DNA from: Anaerolineales bacterium UBA5195 | GTDB lineage: Bacteria > Chloroflexota > Anaerolineae > Anaerolineales > Villigracilaceae | Assembly: GCA_002412925.1 (NCBI GenBank) | Contig: DHVZ01000100.1 | Span: forward strand, 124,001 to 188,000 | DNA length: 64,000 bases | Direction of reading: 5' to 3' | In this document: positions 58,940 through 64,000 of the stretch, piece by piece | How positions within the stretch are numbered: the stretch's first letter is position 1 | How the letters are laid out: the number at the start of each line of letters is the position of its first letter | Program-made: the position numbers and the translations under genes | Notes under the pieces: generated by a model | Told to the model about the DNA's origin: nothing | The model's database searches: none | Seen by the model: only the letters and a program-made list of their open reading frames with translations

Positions 58940-59914
58940 ATGAAAGCCATTGTGTACACACAATACGGAACCCCGGACGTTTTGCGCCTGCAAGATGTAG
59001 AAAAACCTACCCCCTCGGATGGTGAGGTGCTGGTCAAAGTGGCGGCGGCCTCGGTCAACGCGCTGGACTGGCACCTGCTCACCGCCGATATTTTCCTGGT
59101 GCGGCTGATGGGCATGGGGCTGCTCAAACCCAAAAACCAGATTCTTGGAGCGGACATTGCCGGGCGGGTAGAAGCGGTTGGCAAAAACATCAGCCGTTTC
59201 AAAATCGGCGACGAGGTCTTTGGCGATATTGGGCATGGAGGTTTCGCCGAATATGCGACCGCGCCTGAACGCACCCTGGCGCTTAAGCCCGCCAATTTGT
59301 CGTTTGAAGCCGCGGCAGCCGTTCCGGTGGCAGCTTTGACCGCCCTGCAAGGCTTGCGTAAGAGCGGCAAAATCCAGGCCGGGCAAAAAGTGCTGATTAA
59401 CGGGGCCGCCGGAGGGGTGGGGACGTTTGCGGTGCAAATTGCCAAAGCCTTCGGGGCCGAAGTCACCGCAGTATGCAGCACACGCAACTTGGAACAGGCC
59501 CGCCAACTGGGCGCAGACCACGTTATAGACTATACCCAAGAAAATTTCACCCAAAGCGGAAAGCTGTATGACCTGATTTTTGCGGCCAACGGCTATCATC
59601 CGCTCTCGGCTTACAAGCGGGCGCTAACTCCCAGGGGCATTTACGTGATGGCCGGAGGCAAAGCCAGCCAAATTTTCGAGGCCATGCTGCTGGGAAACCT
59701 GTTCTCAGAGAAAAATGGCCGCACCATGAGCAATGTCTCGGCGCAGATTGACCTGCAAGACCTGTTGACCCTCAAAGAAATGCTTGAAGCCGAGAAAGTT
59801 ATTCCGGCGATTGATAAACGCTACCCACTGAGCGAAGTCCCCGAAGCGCTGCGCCACCTGGGTGGGGGTCATGCGCGCGGAAAAATCGTCATCACCGTCG
59901 CCGGAAAGGAATAG
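58940..59914 (+). CDS. zinc-independent MDR quinone/alkenal reductase-like enzyme
   Basis: The product is 324 residues from ATG 58940 (MKAIVYTQYGTPDVLRLQDV), preceded by a purine-rich GCGAGAAAAAAA. The nucleotide loop is VLINGAAGGVGTFAVQIAKA (about residues 154-173). HVIDYTQENFTQSGKLYDLI and the lack of the zinc-ligand pattern place it in the quinone-oxidoreductase branch of medium-chain reductases. An NADPH cofactor is likely. It precedes a small membrane protein by 7 bases. Confidence 0.88.
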   Translation: MKAIVYTQYGTPDVLRLQDVEKPTPSDGEVLVKVAAASVNALDWHLLTADIFLVRLMGMGLLKPKNQILGADIAGRVEAVGKNISRFKIGDEVFGDIGHGGFAEYATAPERTLALKPANLSFEAAAAVPVAALTALQGLRKSGKIQAGQKVLINGAAGGVGTFAVQIAKAFGAEVTAVCSTRNLEQARQLGADHVIDYTQENFTQSGKLYDLIFAANGYHPLSAYKRALTPRGIYVMAGGKASQIFEAMLLGNLFSEKNGRTMSNVSAQIDLQDLLTLKEMLEAEKVIPAIDKRYPLSEVPEALRHLGGGHARGKIVITVAGKE

Positions 59915-59921
59915 CGGAGCG

Positions 59922-60287
59922 ATGTTAGAGACCAGAATCATTCTATCAATCCTCTGGGTAGCCCTGATGTTAACCTACCTTCTGGGAGATGTTTTACGCA
60001 TCTTTAGCGGCGACTTCAAAGCAGGAGAAATCGGCGGAGTGCAATTTACCCAGCCGATGTGGTTGGGTATCGCCATCCTGATGGTGATACCAATTGTGAT
60101 GATTATCCTGTCCCTGATGCTGCCTCAGCCGGTCAACCGTTGGATGAACATCGGCATCGCCGTTTTCTTTTTTATTTTCAACCTGATTGGTTTGCCGACC
60201 TACCCTTCCGCTTATGATAAATTTTTGATCGTTGTCGGGCTGGGATTCAATCTCCTGACAGTCTGGTATGCCTGGAATTGGGTTTAA
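59922..60287 (+). CDS. four-span membrane protein (possibly DUF6326-like)
   Basis: The product is 121 residues from ATG 59922, with CGGAG before it. Spans lie at about 5-22, 46-68, 73-92 and 98-117, with the short acidic GDVLRIFSGDFKAGEIGGVQ after the first. The pattern recalls small DUF6326-type membrane proteins of unknown function, low certainty. It follows the MDR reductase in the same direction. Confidence 0.65.
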   Translation: MLETRIILSILWVALMLTYLLGDVLRIFSGDFKAGEIGGVQFTQPMWLGIAILMVIPIVMIILSLMLPQPVNRWMNIGIAVFFFIFNLIGLPTYPSAYDKFLIVVGLGFNLLTVWYAWNWV

Positions 60288-60336
60288 CCTGAAGCTGCCC
60301 AATAAGCAGGAAGCTGCAATTTATAACCGCGCTGGG

Positions 60337-60342
60337 TATAAT
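60337..60342 (+). promoter_or_regulatory. -10 element giving a leaderless MalT-like mRNA
   Basis: TATAAT (60337-60342), in the string TGGGTATAAT, ends seven bases before the ATG at 60349, the usual -10 to start-site distance. Transcription would begin at the start codon itself, and no SD site is visible. Confidence 0.5.
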
Positions 60343-60348
60343 TGATCT

Positions 60349-63009
60349 ATGCCCACGCCAATTTTGGCCACGAAACTCTATCTCCCCTCGCCTCGGCCTA
60401 AGATTGTCCTCCGGCCCCGCCTGGTTGAGCGGCTGAACGAGGGTCTCTCTTTGGGATGCAAGCTGACCATCATCTCTGCTTCCGCTGGTTTCGGAAAAAC
60501 CACACTGGTCAGCGAATGGGTTGCGGGCCTCACCCCTTCCCCTCTCCCAATGGGAGATGGGTCAGGGGTGAGGCCCGCCTGGCTATCCTTGGACGAAGGG
60601 GATAACGACCCCACACATTTTCTGACTTACTTCATCGCAGCTTTGCAGACAGTTGCGCCGAAAATTGGAGAGGGGATCTTAGTCGCGCTCCAATCTCCTC
60701 AGCCGCCATCCATCGAACCGATTCTGACAACCCTGCTCAATGAAATCGCCGACATCTCGGGCAATTTCATCCTCGTTTTAGATGACTACCACGTGATTGA
60801 TTCCAAACCAGTTGATCAGGTTCTCACCTTTCTGCTCGAGCACCTGCCGCCGCAGATGCACCTGGTCATCGCCACCCGCGAAGACCCGCCCCTGCCGCTG
60901 GCCCGTTTGCGCGCCCGCGGCCAACTGACCGAGTTGCGCGCCGTCGATTTGCGTTTTACCCCCGCCGAAGCCGCCGAATTTCTCAACCGGGTAATGGGGT
61001 TGAGCCTATCTGCCGAAGAAGTCGCCGCGCTGGACAAGCGCACCGAAGGCTGGATCGCCGGGCTGCAACTGGCGGCAATTTCCATGCAGGGACAAGCAGA
61101 CACCTCCAGCTTCATCCAGTCCTTCACTGGCAGCCATCATTTTGTGCTAGACTACCTGATGGAAGAAGTCCTGCAACAGCAATCCGAAGGCGTCCAGACG
61201 TTCCTGCTGCGCACATCGATCCTCGATCGCATGTGCGGGCCGTTATGTGAAGCTGTTTTACGCGCCCCGGCTGGCTCCGGGCAAGATACCCTGGTGGCCC
61301 TGGAGCGCGCCAACCTGTTCATCGTCCCCCTCGATGCCGAGCGGCACTGGTACCGCTATCACCACCTCTTTGGCGAACTATTGCGCAAGCGGCTTGGGCA
61401 AAGTCTCGTTCCAGGAGAAATTGCCGGGTTGCACATCCAGGCCAGCGAATGGTATGAAAACAACGCTCTGGCGTTTGAAGCCTTTCGTCATGCCACGGCA
61501 GCCAATGACGTGGAACGCGCCGAACGCCTGATTGGAAGCAAGGCAATGGATCTGCATTTCCGCAGTGTGGCAATGCCCATTCTGGACTGGCTGGCCTCGC
61601 TGCCGAAATCAGTGTTGGATGCCAGACCCCGGCTGTGGGTGCGCTCTGCCACGCTGGCCCTGATGGCCGGGCAGACCACCGGCGTGGAGGAAAAACTCCA
61701 GGCCGCCGAAAAAGCGTTGCAAAATATCGAACCGGACGAAAAAATCCGCGACCTGATCGGGCAAATGGCCTGCGCCCGGGCCACGCTGGCGCTGACCCAC
61801 TACGACCCGGTTGAAATGATCGCCCAGGCGCGGCGCGCCCTGGAGTACCTGCACCCTGAGAACCTGGCTTTCCGCTTTACTGCCAATTGGGCGTTGGCAA
61901 CCGCCCTCATGTTCCAGGGCGACCGCGCTGCCGCCGCTCTCGCCTGCCAGGAAAGTATCGCCATCAGCCAAAAATCGGGGAATGTTTTTTCCAAAATTCT
62001 GGCTACATCTACTTTGGGTGATTTACAAGAACTGGACAACCAACTTCATCAGGCAACCGAGACCTATCGTCAGATGCTCCAACTCTCTGGCAATCATCCC
62101 CAGCCGAATGCCGGAGAAGTGCATCTCGGCCTGGCCCGTATTTACTACGAATGGAACGACCTGGAGGCTGCCGAGCAGCACGGACAGCAAAGCCTGCAAC
62201 TGACACGTCAGTATGACCGCGTGATTGACCGCTTCATCATCAGCGAAGTCTTCCTGGCGCGCCTGAAATTGGCCCGGGGCGAGGTGGATGGCGCGGCGAC
62301 CATCTTAACGCAGACAGAACAAACGGCGCGCCAAAAGAACTTCACCCTGCGACTGCCAGAGATTGCCGCCGCCCAGGTACTTGTCCTGCTGAAGCAATTC
62401 AAACTGCCCGCTGCCGCTGAACTCAGCCGACAGTTTGAATTGCCCCTCAGCCAGGCCCGCGTGCTCTTGGCACACGGCAACCCCTCCGCCGCGCTGGACA
62501 TCCTGGAGCCATTCCGCCAGCAGATGGAAGCCCGAGGCTGGGCCAATGAGCGGCTCAAGGCAATGGTGTTACAGGCTGTTGCGCTCCACCTGAAAGGCGA
62601 AAAAGCCCCGGCGGCGCAAGTGCTGGCCGAAGCCCTGACGTTGGCCGAGCCGGGCGGCTTCATCCGTCTCTTTGTGGACGAAGGAGCTCCGATGGCGGAA
62701 CTCCTGTCCGCAGCGGCAGCGCAGGACATCCGGCCAGACTATGCCAACAAGCTGTTAGCCGCCTTTGATACAACGATGAAAGACAAACGACAAATGGCTG
62801 AGGCTTCGTCATTAGCCGATCTTTTGAGTCCGCGCGAACTGGAAATCCTGCGTCTCATCGCTCAGGGTTTCTCGAATCAAGCCATCGGCAAGCAGCTGTT
62901 CCTGGCGCTGGATACTGTCAAAGGCCACAACCGCCGGATTTTTGACAAATTACAGGTTCAAAGCCGCACGGAAGCCATCGCCCGCGCTCGCGAGTTGCGG
63001 CTGCTGTAA
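60349..63009 (+). CDS. large ATP-dependent LuxR-family regulator (MalT/LAL type)
   Basis: This 886-residue protein has the typical start MPTPILATKLYLPSPRPKIV. The P-loop is SASAGFGKTTLVSEW (about 43-57), and Walker B is in FILVLDDYHVID (about 142). The middle part is helical and TPR-like (residues 370-780). The C-terminal LuxR helix-turn-helix is LSPRELEILRLIAQGFSNQA to LFLALDTVKGHNRRIFDKLQ. An in-frame insert at about residues 60-77 corresponds to a palindromic repeat in the DNA. Such regulators are activated by an effector sugar or metabolite. The effector is unknown. Confidence 0.93.
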   Translation: MPTPILATKLYLPSPRPKIVLRPRLVERLNEGLSLGCKLTIISASAGFGKTTLVSEWVAGLTPSPLPMGDGSGVRPAWLSLDEGDNDPTHFLTYFIAALQTVAPKIGEGILVALQSPQPPSIEPILTTLLNEIADISGNFILVLDDYHVIDSKPVDQVLTFLLEHLPPQMHLVIATREDPPLPLARLRARGQLTELRAVDLRFTPAEAAEFLNRVMGLSLSAEEVAALDKRTEGWIAGLQLAAISMQGQADTSSFIQSFTGSHHFVLDYLMEEVLQQQSEGVQTFLLRTSILDRMCGPLCEAVLRAPAGSGQDTLVALERANLFIVPLDAERHWYRYHHLFGELLRKRLGQSLVPGEIAGLHIQASEWYENNALAFEAFRHATAANDVERAERLIGSKAMDLHFRSVAMPILDWLASLPKSVLDARPRLWVRSATLALMAGQTTGVEEKLQAAEKALQNIEPDEKIRDLIGQMACARATLALTHYDPVEMIAQARRALEYLHPENLAFRFTANWALATALMFQGDRAAAALACQESIAISQKSGNVFSKILATSTLGDLQELDNQLHQATETYRQMLQLSGNHPQPNAGEVHLGLARIYYEWNDLEAAEQHGQQSLQLTRQYDRVIDRFIISEVFLARLKLARGEVDGAATILTQTEQTARQKNFTLRLPEIAAAQVLVLLKQFKLPAAAELSRQFELPLSQARVLLAHGNPSAALDILEPFRQQMEARGWANERLKAMVLQAVALHLKGEKAPAAQVLAEALTLAEPGGFIRLFVDEGAPMAELLSAAAAQDIRPDYANKLLAAFDTTMKDKRQMAEASSLADLLSPRELEILRLIAQGFSNQAIGKQLFLALDTVKGHNRRIFDKLQVQSRTEAIARARELRLL
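60523..60578. repeat. palindromic repeat inserted in the MalT-like gene
   Basis: GCGGGCCTCACCCC (60523-60536) and GGGGTGAGGCCCGC (60565-60578) are perfect 14-bp arms. Inside are CTCCC-AAT-GGGAG. It is translated in frame as GLTPSPLPMGDGSGVRP between VSEWVA and AWLSLDEGDNDP, where family members normally have only a few residues. The CCTCTCCC/GGGAGA form resembles widespread bacterial REP-like palindromes. Confidence 0.72.
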
Positions 63010-63098
63010 GTTTTATTTCCCCTTCCCCAAAAACAACACCTCCAACCAACACCAAAGTGTCTACCCGTACCACCGGGCAGGCCCTATACTGCTTGCGT

Positions 63099-63383
63099 AT
63101 GAACCGATCAGCGCAAAACAGGAGCAAGTCAAACACAAGCAGCCAGAAAACGGGTCCAACCCAGGCGAGAGGCTATCAAATCCGCATCGAAGGTCATCTG
63201 GGCGCAGATTGGGCCGACTGGTTTGGCGAACTGTCTCTCACGCTGGATGAGAACGGCGAGACGCTCATCACTGCCCCGGCGCTCGACCAAGCCGCCCTGC
63301 ACGGCCTGCTCAAAAAGGTGCGCAATCTCGGGCTGACGCTGGTTTCGGTCAACCCGGCTAATAAATTGGAAAGGAATGAATAA
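63099..63383 (+). CDS. small conserved-looking hypothetical protein
   Basis: The product is 94 residues from ATG 63099. The first 25 residues are basic and Ser-rich, then GYQIRIEGHLGADWADWFGE and LKKVRNLGLTLVSVNPA. The pattern is consistent with a small protein often found next to LuxR regulators of this kind, but I cannot name a family. It is followed within three bases by the DUF4386 gene. Confidence 0.6.
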   Translation: MNRSAQNRSKSNTSSQKTGPTQARGYQIRIEGHLGADWADWFGELSLTLDENGETLITAPALDQAALHGLLKKVRNLGLTLVSVNPANKLERNE

Positions 63384-63385
63384 AA

Positions 63386-64000
63386 ATGGATACAAACCGA
63401 AAAATTGCTGTTTGGGCAGGGATTTTGTTCATCATCGGGACGGCGGCTGGCGTGAGCAGCGTGGTTTCTACGCAATCTATCCTGAGCGCACCCGATTACC
63501 TGGGTCAGATCGCCGCCGACAAAACCCCACTCCTGGTTGGCAGCCTGTGTGTGCTGGTAATGGGCCTGGCCTTATCGCTGGTTCCCGTGCTGCTCTACCC
63601 CATTCTCAAACGCCACGATGAAATCCTGGCGCTGGCGTATGTAATCTTTCGCGGCGCGCTGGAGATGATTTGCTACATCGCCATGACCCTCTGCTGGCTG
63701 TTCCTGGTTCTTGTGAGCCAGGAAACCGCGTCAGCCGGGGCCGCCAGCCTCCCTGCCCTCCAAAGCCTGGGCGCGGTGTTACTGAAAGGGAACGATTCCA
63801 TCGCCTACGTATTGGTCATCATCTTCAGCCTGGATGCCCTGATGTTGTACACGATGCTCTACCGCTCGCAGCTCCTCCCGCGCTGGATTTCGATCTGGGG
63901 ATTCATTGCCATCCTCCTGCACTTTTCCACTGCCTTTTTGTTGATGTTCCAGGTGATTGTTATGAATACCGCCAGCCTGATCAACATGCCCATCTTTTTC
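63386..64000 (+). CDS. DUF4386-family membrane protein, C-terminus beyond window
   Basis: The first 205 residues are visible and the frame is open at the right edge. Start ATG 63386, with AAGGAATGAATAAAA upstream. Six hydrophobic spans can be counted; the starting MDTNRKIAVWAGILFIIGTA and VLLYPILKRHDEILALAYVI fit the DUF4386 family of unknown function. It is probably co-transcribed with the small hypothetical gene. Confidence 0.8.
   Translation, partial: MDTNRKIAVWAGILFIIGTAAGVSSVVSTQSILSAPDYLGQIAADKTPLLVGSLCVLVMGLALSLVPVLLYPILKRHDEILALAYVIFRGALEMICYIAMTLCWLFLVLVSQETASAGAASLPALQSLGAVLLKGNDSIAYVLVIIFSLDALMLYTMLYRSQLLPRWISIWGFIAILLHFSTAFLLMFQVIVMNTASLINMPIFF

Overview
The window looks like a chromosomal segment of a Chloroflexota bacterium, most likely of the class Anaerolineae. 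The evidence is protein content, not a marker gene: several lipoproteins carry NBR1-type Ig-like domains on Thr/Pro-rich stalks, and there are a DUF2690 secreted protein, a DUF4386 membrane protein, a very large MalT-type LuxR regulator, a prokaryotic translin and a DUF3467 protein. The only RNA gene seen is a tRNA-Leu(CAA). I saw no rRNA, CRISPR array, phage module or transposase. The region is core and metabolic, with many small palindromic repeats between genes.

Left part (1-10.7 kb): nitrogen assimilation. An ArsB/NhaD-type transporter, an Amt ammonium channel, a 76-residue membrane protein and an APC permease (cut by the left edge) lie on the minus strand. Diverging from them are both subunits of glutamate synthase (gltB, gltD). 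The gltB leader contains a hairpin followed by a short T run, and a REP-like palindromic element separates gltB from gltD.

10.8-25.2 kb: an alpha-glucoside/sucrose locus, all on the minus strand. Two LacI regulators come first, followed by a binding lipoprotein made of two nearly identical fused copies, two ABC permeases, a binding-protein-like protein with no signal peptide, an SUMF1-fold lipoprotein, trehalose synthase, a ROK sugar kinase and amylosucrase. Recognisable LacI-type palindromes suggest the second LacI controls both itself and the first. No ABC ATPase is encoded here.

25.5-33 kb: three consecutive NBR1-Ig lipoproteins run into an in-frame QueG-RdgB fusion (tRNA epoxyqueuosine reductase plus XTP/dITP pyrophosphatase). 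An alpha/beta hydrolase and a membrane GAF histidine kinase follow on the other strand.

33-41 kb: a surface polysaccharide cluster with a sulfotransferase, Wzy/ligase-like protein, Wzz-like protein, GT2 glycosyltransferase, two multi-span membrane proteins and a Tat-exported alkaline-phosphatase-fold enzyme with Thr at the sulfatase nucleophile position.

41-64 kb: housekeeping and signalling genes. These are glgC, a NarL-type response regulator next to two secreted proteins and a tandem palindrome, tRNA-Leu, ychF, a lipoprotein with a three-fold repeat, two SSBs, a phosphodiesterase-like lipoprotein, panC, a translin/DUF3467/SSB group, two cytochrome b561-like proteins, a sucrose-phosphatase-like HAD enzyme, an M3 oligoendopeptidase, an eRF1-like protein, adenosine deaminase, a methyltransferase, an MDR reductase and a MalT-type regulator whose ATPase domain has a palindromic repeat inserted in frame. 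The window ends inside a DUF4386 gene.

The most unusual items are the tandem-fused binding protein, the QueG-RdgB fusion, the palindrome read as protein inside the MalT-like gene, and a three-copy ~91-bp MITE-like repeat. Family assignments come from motifs I can read, and no database search was run.
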